Below are positions 22,034 to 33,579 of a stretch of DNA of 64,000 nucleotides, one piece after another. The notes beneath the pieces are model-generated. The model saw only the letters and a program-made list of their open reading frames with translations, was not told the origin of the DNA and did not search any database. Position 1 is the first letter of the stretch; each line of letters starts with the position of its first letter. The position numbers and the translations under genes are program-made. Source of the DNA: Antitrichia curtipendula (Eukaryota > Streptophyta > Bryopsida > Hypnales > Leucodontaceae); assembly GCA_951230915.1 (NCBI GenBank), contig OX579641.1, forward strand, positions 9,796,001-9,860,000, given 5' to 3'.

Positions 22034-22929
22034 TTAATTCCTAAAGGATAGAGGGTGTTTTTNNNNNNNNNNNNNNNNNNNNNNNNNNNNNNNNNNNNNN
22101 NNNNNNNNNNNNNNNNNNNNNNNNNNNNNNNNNNNNNNNNNNNNNNNNNNNNNNNNNNNNNNNNNNNNNNNNNNNNNNNNNNNNNNNNNNNNNNNNNNNN
22201 NNNNNNNNNNNNNNNNNNNNNNNNNNNNNNNNNNNNNNNNNNNNNNNNNNNNNNNNNNNNNNTTACTTAAAATGATTGCTCTACTGATTTTTAATTTTTA
22301 ATTTATATGATAAATAATTGAATTGAGAGTCTAGGAAAAAAATTCAAAAAATGCACACTTGGTTTTTATGCATTAAAAAATTGTTAAGTAGAAGTGGATT
22401 CAAGACTAAAGGAAAATCTAAATTGTTAATAGCACTAAGATGGAATTGAAATACACTAATCTCAACGGTGAGATTGTTCTAGAAAGAGATTTTAACTTTG
22501 TATAACTTGTATTATTTTTAAGTTGTGAAAATTGAGGTCAGAAATAAATCCTACATGTTATTTTTTCAAGAAGATGCTCTGATTGCCCGAAAAACAAGAT
22601 TGTTCATAACTTTCACATAACAAATCTAAATGGAAGAAATCAAAGCTTCCCATGTACATAAAAATATAATCTATACCAAAAAAAAGAAGTTAAATTTACT
22701 TTAAGTTTTTTTGAAGGTTGTTTTCTACCCGCCAAACTTTAAAAAGGGCTTTTTGTGCCATAACTTTTGCTCCCGGGCTCCGATTGAAATAAAATCAGAT
22801 TTTTGGAAAGCTAATGTGTTTTTCTATTGTTCCAAAAAACTTCATAAAATCACAACAAATATTGAGACCATAGGAGCCTGCCCAAAATCCATTCTGTCCT
22901 CCAAGGGAACAATGGGACTTTAGGAGTTA
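22034..22929. mobile_element. TTAA-bounded element nested in the one above (contains gap)
   Basis: The left end is TTAATTCCTAAAGG (22034) and the right end is GGGACTTTAGGAGTTAA (ending 22929), inverted copies with TTAA outermost. The 3' 650 bp belongs to a dispersed family also seen at about 25150-25530, 33580-34355, 36730-37391 and 51923-52908, with shared blocks such as GCATAACTTTTGCTCCCGGG and GCCCAAAATCCATT. The other member of the head-to-head pair has no insertion here; its sequence passes from 'gccctttaa' onward with about 65 extra bases. True length is unknown because of the 200-N gap. Confidence 0.65.
22063..22262. other. assembly gap (200 N)
   Basis: Exactly 200 unknown bases. A round number suggests a placeholder rather than a measured length. 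It lies inside the nested repeat, where assembly of inverted copies would be difficult. Confidence 0.98.
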
Positions 22930-23140
22930 AATCACTTTTGCAGTTTTTAACACCCTCGTGATCAAACATTATAATCTTTCAATCTATTGTTGTATTTTCT
23001 TTCCCCGGGATCTCTAACATGTCTAGTTTGAATTTGTAAGATTGCAATTCAAATAAAATTGATAAAATTTAATAATGTGTTCAATTTAGAGCAAATTCCA
23101 AGAAGCTCAAAGAAGGGCTTGGGCATTTAGGGATTAAATG

Positions 23141-23781
23141 TTAACCCCTAAATGCCCAAGGCTTGTTTTGAGCATCTTGAAATTTGCTCTAAATTGAACA
23201 AAATGCCAACATTTTGATAAGTTGAATCCAATTTTTTTTTTAATTGTAACTGTACAAATTCAAACTAGACATGTTAGAGATCTCATACGAAAAGAAAATA
23301 CAACAACATCACATATGGAGTAAAAGATTATAATGTTTGACCATGAGGGTGTTAAAACTGCAAAAGTGATGTGAAGTCTTTCAATCCTCTTTTCATAAGT
23401 CAAATCTAAAAAGTTGGTGACCAAAAATATATATGAGGTTAAAGGGCCTAACATGTATAACCCCATTCAATCTATGGCTTCTTAAAATCTCTTTTACAAT
23501 TTTTTTGAATGAATTTTGAATGTGATTTTTTCTCCAAGATCTAGTGTAGATCTCTCAACACTACGATAAGTCAAGATTGCAATGGGTACCCTTGCACAAA
23601 ATCTTGAATCAAAAAATCACTATAAATTATTTTCAAGATCAGATTTTTGATGCTAAAACTAGACTTCAAGAAGAACTTTTCAAAAATATAAAATACTAAA
23701 AATAGCAACTTAATTAGGTTTTATTTAACTTCAAAGTTTTGCATACACCAGATTTGGGTGCCGTAGGCATTTAGGGGTTAA
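23141..23781. mobile_element. TTAA-bounded element, right member of the head-to-head pair (641 bp)
   Basis: It begins TTAACCCCTAAATGCC and ends GGCATTTAGGGGTTAA, perfect 16-bp inverted ends including TTAA. Only ATG (23138-23140) separates it from the left member. The inner arms (22931-23137 against 23141-23370) form a palindrome of more than 200 bp, with indels. It lacks the nested insertion, so it approximates the uninterrupted element. It is too short to encode a transposase, so it is probably non-autonomous. Confidence 0.75.
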
Positions 23782-25149
23782 AGGCCTCCTCAAATTGGCT
23801 TGCAGAGTTTTCTCTATTTCTTTGCAATTTGTAACCCCAAAGAAAAAGAAAAAGAAAAAACTCTTCGAAAAAACTAGGGCTGGCTGAGAATGAAATAATG
23901 TTCAGCTCTGTGGCCGTTTTGTCATGTGCAACACGTGGCCAGTCTTTTTTTCATTTTCCTGGGACTCCAATGAAAGATTTCATTGTCATGTTTAGTAATT
24001 TAGTTCTTGGCTTTCGGTTACCCAAATGCGAAGTACAGTCCCTTTCCCATGATCTCGAGTCATTGAAGACATGTGGTATAAATAAGCTTACTAACAAAAC
24101 CCAAAAAAGATTGAGAGTTTTGCAAAATTAGGATGTCTTGTTGGATTAGAAGAATCTCCAAAGTACAAGAATCTTGGTGTGTCTTTTGTTTATTTTCAAA
24201 CCAAAATTCCATGGTGAGTGGGAAACCCAACTTTGTGTTGTGGGATCTCCCTATTTTTTTTTTCCTTACTAGAATTTTTTGAAAATGTCGTGCCACCTCC
24301 CCTTGAATTGATCAATAAGCAGCCGTGAAATGAATTTCTTAATACAAATGGAATAAGAAAAAGAGGACTTCTGCAACAAGGATATTGAATATTCCAGAAA
24401 TTAAGGTGGGCTCGACCCAGGTGGCATCCAATAATAGGGCAAGCCTTTTTTCCATCCACAAAGAATGGTAGGCTCTCAAGGAAGATTTTTGACGTAAAAA
24501 ATGGGTTGATTGGAGGCTGAGAAGGTTAAGTACCTGGATTCTGTTGTTGTTTTTCCTAATTTTAATATTTTTCATCATTTTCATTTTTGACGGCTGCAGA
24601 ATCCCTAGGAAATGCCATCTGGACTCCATGATCAATTCAGGGGCTGCCGATCTGGCAAAGATTAACTTAAGTTATTTCCAGAGGTCTGACTGAACACAGG
24701 GCTGATTTGATTATTTGAATGAAATTTTACATTTTAAGAAATCTGGCAACCTTCCAAAATGATAGGAAAAAAAAAGCTTGCAGCCAAACATTTCAGTTAG
24801 GATATCCTCAATGCCCATGGCAAACGAACTGTCCGGACAAATAAAATAAATTTGGAATGGTGGATATGGAATTAGAACTTGAGAGCAGTATCACTGGACG
24901 CACATTAAAAAAATACATTGAATAGACACAATAAAATTTGGATTCGGATTCTAGATGATCACAATCGCCCCCGTTAATGCCATTTTTTTTTTCAAAAATC
25001 ACACGAACTGCACTACTTTGGCTATATTCACCTATAAAATAAAATAAAAATGTTTTTTTAGAATCTAACTATAGTATCTTGTTCTAAGCTTGTCTTAGAT
25101 CATGTGATATTGACCATATAGATAGAAAGATATTATCATTCCAAGTGAA
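23782..25149. other. gene-free stretch, slightly GC-richer than its neighbours
   Basis: Overlapping frames on both strands (plus 23898-24131; minus 24060-24635) have no recognisable domain. No gene is called. Confidence 0.4.
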
Positions 25150-25530
25150 AGAAAAAATTCTTTCAAGAAGTTACCCTGATTGCCCACAAAACTAAAACTG
25201 CTCCATAACTTTCACATCACTAATCTTAATGGAATGAATCAAAGCTCTCGAATTAAAAAATAAATAAATCTACAAGCAAAAAAATATTAAAATATTAATT
25301 TCAATTTTTTTGGATTTTCTTTGTTGCCCGGTCTCCTTGTTTTGAGGTTATTGTGGCATAACTTCTACTCTTGGGCCCTGGTTGGAATAAATATATATAT
25401 TTCTTGAAAGCTTATAAGTTTTTCTATCTTATGAGAAAGTTTCAAAAAGTTTCAGTAAAAATTGAGATTATAAAAACCTGCCCAAAATCCATTTTATCCC
25501 CTTTAGGGACGATGAGACTTTAGGGGTTAA
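25150..25530 (+). repeat. TTAA-type dispersed repeat, 5'-truncated copy
   Basis: It shares with the other copies the blocks 'tgattgcccacaaaac', 'gcataacttctactcttggg', 'cctgcccaaaatccattt' and the terminal GACTTTAGGGGTTAA (TTAA at 25527-25530). No left terminus is recognisable. Confidence 0.65.
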
Positions 25531-25787
25531 GATAGAAGTAAGCTAACCAACCATTTTTTCTTTGTAAAACAAAGGTAGAGAGATGTACTCCACACAATCC
25601 TAGGTGATAATGGGAGCAACTTTCAAAAATGTTGGACATTTATCATATCCCCTCCAATTTGAGGGAGGAGGGAATAAGTGGTGACTAATTTTTTGGGCTG
25701 AAGAAGGATTTGAAATTCTAATAAACTTGAGAATTTATTTTTATCGTTTTCTCCAAGTGCCCATCCAATTGATTCCTTACCCGGTTC

Positions 25788-26374
25788 TTAACCCCTAAAG
25801 GTACAAAGTGTTTTCCAAAATTGATGATTTGAGAAAAATCATCATAAAACACTATTTGGAAGAATATTTTGGAATTGACATATAAATAAAAGTTGTAGAT
25901 TTTGAGTTGTAGATTCCACCTATACAACTAGATTCACCAATGCTATCACCAATACTTTTTTATAATCAATTTTGAAAGAATTTTTTTCAAAATTCCTTCA
26001 AAATTTGATTACAAATAAAATATTATCATTTTTTTGACTAAAACTTGTTTGAATGGATTTGAAATGAGGTTATCTTGAAATGGTGATTTAAAAAAAAAAT
26101 TGTCTTCTTCAAATCTATAACCTCATTTTTGCAAATCCAATTTTGAACCAGAGTCAACGCAATTTTGGTTTGGTCAACCACTTGACATACGTTTGCATTT
26201 GTAATTTAAAAAAATGAATTCTAGTAACACCAAATTCAATCATTAGATAGAACAACAACTTGATAAAGTATCTCCACAAATTAGGATGACTTTTATCCAA
26301 TCATTATGAGAAAGAAATTGAATTCCAATTTGTTCGTTGTCCAAAAATGAGACGTCGCAGCGCTAAAGGGTTAA
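25788..26374. mobile_element. possible TTAA-bounded element (weak)
   Basis: The left end is TTAACCCCTAAAGG at 25788. A TTAA end of the form CTAAAGGGTTAA is at 26371-26374. The two termini match only in the first seven bases (TTAACCC), so they may not be a pair. Confidence 0.3.
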
Positions 26375-26544
26375 TGAACCCAAGATTGTAGAATTGTAGT
26401 TCATTTTGGACACTACCCAAAACCACTATGAGGTGTATGTAAGAAAGTTTAACCCTGTAAGGACCTCCCTTTGACTAAGATAGTTACCAAAATTCTCTAA
26501 TAATTGGACCAATAGGTGCAATCTCTTTTTTTACAATTAACAAT

Positions 26545-26763
26545 CACTAGTAGAAAAAACTGTGTCCTAACCCACTTAAAAATCAATTGGTTTAGATTGA
26601 TTAGGGAGTGGGTTCAGATAGCTTGATTTGGACACCAATTAGTAGCTTTTAGTTGGTTCGGATAGCAAAAACATGTTGATTGTTTGCCAAACCAATAGAG
26701 AAAATTTTAAAAATTGCCAAATCAACATAAACGTGTAGATTAGGGTAGGCAATTCTAGTAGTG
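26545..26763. mobile_element. CACTA-like MITE (219 bp) with 3-bp target duplication
   Basis: It begins CACTAGTAGAAAA and ends, read on the opposite strand, CACTACTAGAATT. AAT lies on both sides (26542-26544 and 26764-26766), matching the 3-bp duplication of CACTA/En-Spm elements. Internal inverted segments (GTGTCCTAACCCACT against AGTGGGTTCAGATAGC further in) resemble subterminal repeats. There is no coding capacity. Confidence 0.85.
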
Positions 26764-27037
26764 AATGAAGTCATCCATCATACCAGTTTGGTCTACGACG
26801 TCTTTATAAGATTAATGAACTTTGAAAGCCAAGAAAGGAACAAGTTGTTACAACCCCAATCTCTGCTACAATTTTGTGCAGGGATTTGTATCCAAGGGAG
26901 GCTCCCATTCCATGTAATCCACTGCCATTAGAGGGCCATTTTGCTCTTTGTGCCAAAAATAATATTTTTAATAAAAATAAATTGAAAATAAAATAAATCA
27001 GATAATTTTTTTCAAAAATTATTAAAAAACTAAAATA

Positions 27038-27647
27038 TTCCCTTTGTCTCACTAAACTTCCAAATCAAATACAATTTTTGTTTCACTAAAAAACTCCGCT
27101 TATTAATTTTGACTATTGAGTAAGCACCGGATGTATTGAATGACCTTGTGAAAGTCAGTGGCAAGCAATTAAGGAGCATTCCTCTCCTAGCAAGCTTTGC
27201 CTTGTCGTATGAAGCATGTTGTACTTGATTCTTCTTCAATTAGTTGTGTTGACAATGGATTCGGTGACCACTTGGGCACTATGCAAATTTGTTCCCGAAA
27301 GGTGACATGTTTTTTAGTTGTTGTATTTAGGTTGGGAACATATATTTCTACAATCCCATTGTTGCCACCAACCTTTAAATCATCAGGAATGACGAGTTGG
27401 CATCATTCACAAACGATGCTCAAATTTGATACTTTTAGCATAGATTTTGGGTGCCTAAATGACTACACCTAAGCTGGAGATTTTGCATAGATCTAGGGAT
27501 GGGTTACTAGTTCATGAATGTATGTATTACTAACACAAAGACTAAAAATATAGTTAATCCCTCATAGGGAAGGTTTAAAGAGGTTTTTAGTGGGACAAAT
27601 GGAGTAAAATATTATAAAAAATTTTACTTCCTCTAGGACAAAGGGAA
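27038..27647. mobile_element. Stowaway-like element with TA flanks (about 567-610 bp)
   Basis: The left end TTCCCTTTGTCTCACTAAA follows TA (27036-27037). Two right ends fit: CTCCATTTGTCCCACTAAAA read on the minus strand from 27604 (TA at 27605-27606), or TTCCCTTTGTC from 27647 (TA at 27648-27649). Internal sequence has no recognised gene. The true right boundary is ambiguous, possibly because of a second terminus fragment. Confidence 0.6.
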
Positions 27648-27649
27648 TA

Positions 27650-28740
27650 ACTCAAAATCAATTGTTATTTAAAAAAATTAAAATTAAAACTAATATAAAT
27701 AATAATATAAATTTAAAAATTAATATCCAATCTTACATGGACAAAAGAGGTCCACATCAGATCCATGTCAGATTTAGTTTTAATTATTATAATTGATTTT
27801 TGAATGATGTTAAAAATTTATTATTATTTCTATAATTTTTTGGAATAGTACTCCGTAACTCGCAGCCTTGTTCAGGCCAGAATTTTCCCCTAATGATGCA
27901 CTCAGCCACATGGGCCTGGATTGTAACCTTGAACAAAGAGATCTACATCTCAAGTTTGTGCAGATTTAGGGGGTCAGTCACTTGCCTTGTCACATCACCA
28001 ATTCCGGATTCAAGGGTCTTTGATTTCAAGGAGCAAAACTACTACTATTTGATAACTACTAGATGCTAGGGGAAAAATCATCAATATTCCTTTTTAATTA
28101 GCTAGCTAGTATTGGGGAAACACAACCCCAAGGTTTTTTGTGACCTCACAATGACAATGAGCTCAAAAGAGGCGAACATGATGTTCTAGGGTCAATTTTC
28201 CCCTCCTCAAAAAATGAGCAACTGTTAATTTGAGTTTAGAAAAAATTCCCCACTCCTCCCAGTGCCATCGGTATTTTGGAAAAATCAAAGCCATGAATGT
28301 TGAATAGACGGTCTTGGCCGTACGGCTATTTAATATAAATACAAGTATAGATATGGGTACACATACATAATTTGAATATGGATATATCCCATATTGATTG
28401 CATTGGAACTATTTTATGGGCAATACAAGTAGTGGTGGTGGTGGAGCGGGGGAAGGGGGGACAAATTAAAACAAATAATAATTTAAATTTAAATGAAAAC
28501 TTGTGACAATTAGGGAGGTATTAATACACATAATAAAATAATGAAAACTTGTTTTGAGCTCATTGTAATAGTTTGTCACAATGACAATAAGCTCAAAAGA
28601 GGCAGTAATTGCCTTACAACAAAGAATGAAAATTCAAAATTCAAAAATCAAAATCTTTGTAAGTTAGTAGATGTTTGATGGAACTTACAACCAATGCTTA
28701 AGTTAGGGCCAATCGCCATTAAGAACCGAATTGGAGACCC
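27650..28740. other. gene-free stretch with an inverted and repeated motif
   Basis: 'acaatgacaatgagctcaaaag' near 28149 recurs near 28577 with one mismatch, and its inverse ('ttttgagctcattgt') lies at about 28552-28566, forming a short hairpin with the second copy. No gene is recognised. Confidence 0.4.
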
Positions 28741-28859
28741 ATCCAGGTTGACAATGGGTAGAGAGAAAAAAAACTTTGAAATCTTTACGAGACATACAGT
28801 TGAAAAAAAAAGCTCCAGGAAAGGATCCAAAAGCTCCAAGAATGTATTCACCTTTTGTA

Positions 28860-29350
28860 GAGCTGGAGGTCAAAGGTCCAAGCATGGACCCCTCTAGCCC
28901 CCAATGGCAACTAGCTCTTAGTCATCCGTTGTAACTGGATGCTTGCAACCCAAGGTCTCGAATGTCATCCCAACTTGGTGAATATGATAGATGTATGTGC
29001 TCCAAAATACAGAAGCCCATTTAGTTTCAGTGTTCAAATCCTTAGACCGCTCCTTTGAGATGCAATGAAAGTGGTCTTTAATAATATTAGAATATCGTCA
29101 TTTGGAGTACTCCACTTGACTACAACATCAAGAAGTGGAGAAGCACTTGCTACCTCATGAGATGTGGCAGTGCATTCAAGAATTGATGTTTTACACCAAC
29201 CACCCCCTAAAGTCCTTGCTAAAGTTCTTCCTTTTCTTCTCAAACTTCTCACTAGCTTCCACATCATCCACTAAGACCATATTCAAAGTTGACCAAGTTG
29301 GCATGAGTGTAAAATTGCCCGCTACAAAGGCCCTCCATTGCTGAGCAAAT
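28860..29350 (-). pseudogene. decayed coding sequence of unknown family
   Basis: Reading the minus strand, coding-like segments jump between two frames: one gives STLNMVLVDD.EASEKFEKKR and FSKDFRGW, another gives ILECTATSHEVASASPLL, and the first frame resumes with LNTETKWASVFW and HIHQVGMTFETLG. Abrupt frame changes and stops indicate an eroded gene or transposon protein. I do not recognise the family. No intact start or end can be set. Confidence 0.45.
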
Positions 29351-31900
29351 GTGGAAGTGACGGGGGTGAGGATACAACTTTTAACGTGACGGGGTGCTCA
29401 TATGGAGTTGTTTTTGTTTAGACAAGTGCAACAAGCCTAGAATGGCAATGTTGAGGCTTGGTGGCAAGATTGGTGGTGATGCTCTTAATTCCTAAAAAAA
29501 CTAGCTTGTTGAATTTGGCAATATAGCAATTTTGGGCAAATACATGTGACTAGAGATTTCCATGTTTTTGGCCCAAACTTTAACAGAAGGTGTGGATGAG
29601 GAACATCTTGCACTTAAATTCATGACATTTGGAAATATGAGTCAAAGGTTATGGCCTAATATATTACTTGCTTTTATAATTGGATAGTCCAAGAATTTAG
29701 TTTTTTAAATCATTTTTTTCAAAAATAAAAATTTGAAATTGTTTTTTTATAGTTATATATATGTGGAAGATTTTGAATCATTCATTTTGATCAATGAGTC
29801 AAAAGTTATGAGGATTTTAGTTTGCGGACAATTATGGATTCTCTACTCTAAAATAAACTTTGAAGTCCTTTGTTTTATACAATTTTCAATAAATTTTGAA
29901 AAAAATAAAATCATAAGACATAGATTATTTAATAAAACATTACAACTATTGGATTGGCATTTAAATTCCATAACTAAATTCTTAACAATTTTGTATTTTG
30001 AATCATTCTCTACTTCTTTCTACTTACTATTTTCAGTTTTCCTATATGTTGTACAATTCCAAATGATTTGAAAATTTTCAAGCATGGAGCCAACTTGCCT
30101 TAAAGAATGAATCCAAAAAGCACCAACAACATAGACATTTTTTTTACACAAATGTAGGGTCATTGCAAGAAAGAAAGACCATTTTGCGTAACATTTTGCA
30201 CAATACTCATTTTTTGTTTTGGAAGGGCTTTATAATTAGAAAAAAATTGAAAAAAAAATGAATTTTTTTAAATTTATAAACCTGTAAGAAGAAGGTACCC
30301 TAGGAAAGAAAAGCATAGAAAAATTCTCTAAGTAGGAGAACTAGAAAAGTGCAAAATCTGATGAAAACATGTATTGTCATTGTAATTTTACATTTTAAGT
30401 TGTAAAAAATAGGACTTTTTTTTGTAAAAACTAAAATTTGGACATTTGGAAAGAATTCATAGTAATGATATTTTACCAAAAGATTGATCTTAGAACCATC
30501 TTCATTGTTCAAAAATTGCACGCAATGGGAGTGATGTTTGCACTCATGTAGAGGACGCAAAACAATATATTTTTAGATTTTCATTGGTACGAATATGCTT
30601 TCCTACTATGCAAATAGACCATAAAAATTTAAATTCCAGATCATTAAATTTAGGGACTCCTAATGTAGTAAAAATCCCTAAACCTCATAGTGTGACAAAT
30701 TAACAAAATGGTTTTTAAATAAAAAGTTTTTTTTTTTAATTTTAAAAAAATAAGGTATTTGATTAACATTAAGTTATAAATCTTGAATAAAAATTTCAAG
30801 TTCATGAAATTTATGCTTCAAAAGTTATAGAGGATGACAAGAAGGTATACCTTCATTATGACTTGAAATAGGACTGGTCTTTCTTGCAATGATCTTATGA
30901 GCTTGTGAATTGCAGCTGCCTATTTTTTTGCAAGGCCCAAAAAGGGATTTATGTCAATTCAAACCCAAATATCTTGCAATCCACATGGTGGACATTTTTC
31001 AAAAAAATTTCCACGCCTTCCCAAACCAGAATACTACAAGATCCCACGGTCACATGTATCCACAAATGTGTTTTTTTTTCAAAATTTGGTTCTCGTATTA
31101 GAAATGACAGTTTTGGAGCGTTTTTGGTGAAAACATAGTCAACAAACTTAAGGGATTAATAAATGTCAAAAAATGTTGTTGATGGTAAGCTATGGATTTT
31201 TTCAAATACAAAGATTGGCAAACTCTTACTACGGCAATAGAATCACATACAAATGCATTTGGCAACTGGGTAAACTTGATCAACAAGTTTAATAAGGATT
31301 CATGCAAGAATCAAGCAAGTGTAAATATTTTAAAGTAAACACAAGTTGTGGGAAACCTTACTCACTTGTCACTATAAGAGAAAGGGCAATATTAAGTGCA
31401 ATATTTAATTAGAAATTGCATAATCAAAGGTTAGGTATTTAAAAGAAAACTTACCAAAAAATATGTATTTAGGACTTATTCTAAAATATCTTTATGGAAT
31501 GCCTACATAATGTCAATTCAATTTTTTGGCATATCATAGAAAATTAATTGCTCTCTTGAACTGGTTGCTCCAATTGCATTCCATGGGAGTCAAACTTTGG
31601 TCATGAAGGCAGTTGTTTCTAGTTTAAATATTACATTTTGTTAGTAGAATAAAAAAAATCAAGCTTAAATTAGTATATTCTTTAAATTATGGTTTCATTC
31701 AATTTGATAATTTGCCCAAATGTTGGTCTTTCATTGTTGAGACTACCACAAAACTTTGAAGTTTTGGAAATTAACAAATAGAGATCTCCATTGTGTCGCT
31801 TTTGAAATGAGGTGACTGAATCTATTCTACATTTTTTGTTCATGTTTGTCAAGTCACAAACCATGTATCAATAGATTCATTTGTTAACGTTGATAATTTT
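29351..31900. other. AT-rich gene-free stretch
   Basis: Several short frames (for example plus 29733-30071, 112 codons) are AT-driven, rich in Phe, Ile, Leu and Tyr, and without a domain. No gene is called. Confidence 0.4.
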
Positions 31901-32579
31901 GCAATCTTTTTTTTGGCACCCCTAACTTGAGCCTGCAGTCCAATTATTTGGCAACACTCGATATGTCCTTTGGATCCAAAGGTGACTAGATTTGAAAAAT
32001 GCAAAATAGTTGAATTGACATATGGAACTTTTTATTACCCAACAATTGGTCTCATCCACAAAATGGCAGGTGAATTGGAGGGTTTGATAGGATACAAGAA
32101 ACTTTGAAGTTTATCTTCCAAATGGAGAGCGGATCACTCATTACTTTAGGGAGCACCCAACCGATTGACTCCTTCCTATGAATATCCATGTTCATGTCAT
32201 CCTCCCTATTTCAAATAGTTTGAGTGACTGATACGTCCCATCGTTGTTCATCACATACAAAGGCATGTACTTTTGATTTGATGGGACATTTTTCTATAAT
32301 TGGGTGTCAAAGATCAAGAAAGGCCCTAGAAGAAATCCTTCCTTCTATACTTTGATAAAGTGGGCACCTTAGCCTGGGATCCTAACAAATTTCATTGACC
32401 TAGAAACCAAGGCCATGTGTCTTTTCTAGCATCTACTACAAAATTAACCAAAATTTGTTAAGAGCTAAGCACACTATTGCAAATGTGGTTCAAAAAAGTG
32501 GTAAAGCATTATGTCACTTTAGTAGAGGCTCTAATTGAAGACAGTCTAGATCAAATGCCGGAGTCCAAAAGAAGTAGTT
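31901..32579 (+). other. possible eroded upstream part of the LINE
   Basis: Short coding-like stretches occur in shifting frames (for example YLPNGERITHYFREH near 32110-32155), separated by stops. They lie directly 5' of the recognisable LINE end, but no reverse transcriptase motif can be identified. Confidence 0.25.
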
Positions 32580-33330
32580 TTTTTTGTTGGTCTAGTACCG
32601 CGCAGTAGTTGTCAATGAATGGAGGGGTAGGATCCACCATGCTATCGACATGGGTTGCCCAGTCTGCTCTCGCCACTCTACAGATTCAGTTCTTTACTGC
32701 TCCTAGGAGTTCTTGGCAACCCAAGGTGCTTGTCAATGGGGCATCCACATCATGAATGCTCTCATCACTACATAAGGCACTTATAGTCGTGGCGCCCCTT
32801 GACTTGGAAGCAAGGCATTTTTACCAATTGTATTCCATGGAAGTTTGTGGTAGTTAGAGGCATTTGGGTGGTGTTAAGATCGTATGTTCTGTGGACACTA
32901 TGGATTGAACAAAACAACGCGATATTCTGTGATGTTTTATGGCACCTAGCTAAACATGCTCAATGCATTTGGTTAGGTTTGGTTGACTACGGGTGTATGG
33001 ATTGGGATAACACGTGCAAGCTTATGGCAAAGTGTCTTGTTCTTGGTTGCTTTGAGAGAAGTTGGTGTCACCACGGTTTGATTGCTAAGATGGTCGAGTC
33101 TCAACCCTATTGGTCTCTCTTTGGCCCTTGTGCTGGTTTTGTTTACCAGCCCCCTTGATGTATTGTGCCTCAAGGGTGGCTTCCACCGCCATTTGGTCCT
33201 CCTAGGCCATTGTGTCCGTTGGGTCGCTTGTATTTTAGTGTCTTGGTTCCTTTTTCCCTAGGCCACTTGTATTCTTTCTTTTAGTGTAGTAAAGGTCTCA
33301 TTTATTTGTGTTCCCCCCTCCAAAAAAAAG
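32580..33330 (+). mobile_element. 3' end of a LINE with zf-RVT motif and A-rich tail
   Basis: A zinc-binding reverse-transcriptase-associated motif (GCPVCSRHSTDSVLYC, codons 32656 onward) is followed, after frameshifts, by WGIHIMNAL and then an open frame (32799-33158). That frame reads VLWTLWIEQNNAIF and QCIWLGLVDYGCMDWDNTC. This arrangement is typical of the C-terminus of plant LINE ORF2. A 3' UTR and an A8 tract near 33326 end the copy. It is broken by frameshifts and stops. A related fragment lies at 15004-15452. Confidence 0.78.
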
Positions 33331-33579
33331 TTGAATTGGTTTAATTCCCTTGTTTATGTTGAAGTTACATTAAATTATTCTTGGTGACCATTGTAGAAAA
33401 GGGTCTTCTTTACAACTTGCCTACAATAAAGACTCAATTGATGCAGAGGAGAAGGTCATGGAGAGGATCACGCAAAAAAGACGCCACATTCTTGTAGCTT
33501 TAAATCAAGAGCTTTTTGAAGTTTGGTAATATTGCTCTTCATTCCAACGCTACTATGGGTTTGTAATTTTGAAAACCCC

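Larger units (their letters stand above)
21681..23137. mobile_element. TTAA-bounded element, left member of a head-to-head pair
   Basis: It starts TTAACCCCTAAATG and ends CATTTAGGGATTAA, so its ends are inverted repeats and TTAA lies on both sides. Its outer segments (21681-22033 and 22931-23137) match the reverse complement of 23141-23781, for example 'gtctagttttagcatcaaaaa' on the left. The middle is occupied by a nested element (22034-22929) that includes the assembly gap. A palindromic TTAA on each side does not fit a 3-bp duplication, but does fit TTAA-targeting (piggyBac-type) elements. No transposase frame is visible. Confidence 0.7.

Noticed and set aside
22055..22270. Open frame across the N gap
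   Set aside because: Its codons are almost entirely unknown bases; it is an artefact of the gap.
26371..26374. TTAA end at 26371 as the sure partner of the terminus at 25788
   Set aside because: Only the first seven bases of the inverted ends agree, so the pairing is kept as a weak possibility only.
29733..30071. 112-codon frame rich in Phe, Ile and Leu
   Set aside because: Composition follows the AT-rich DNA; no domain, no start context or neighbouring signals.
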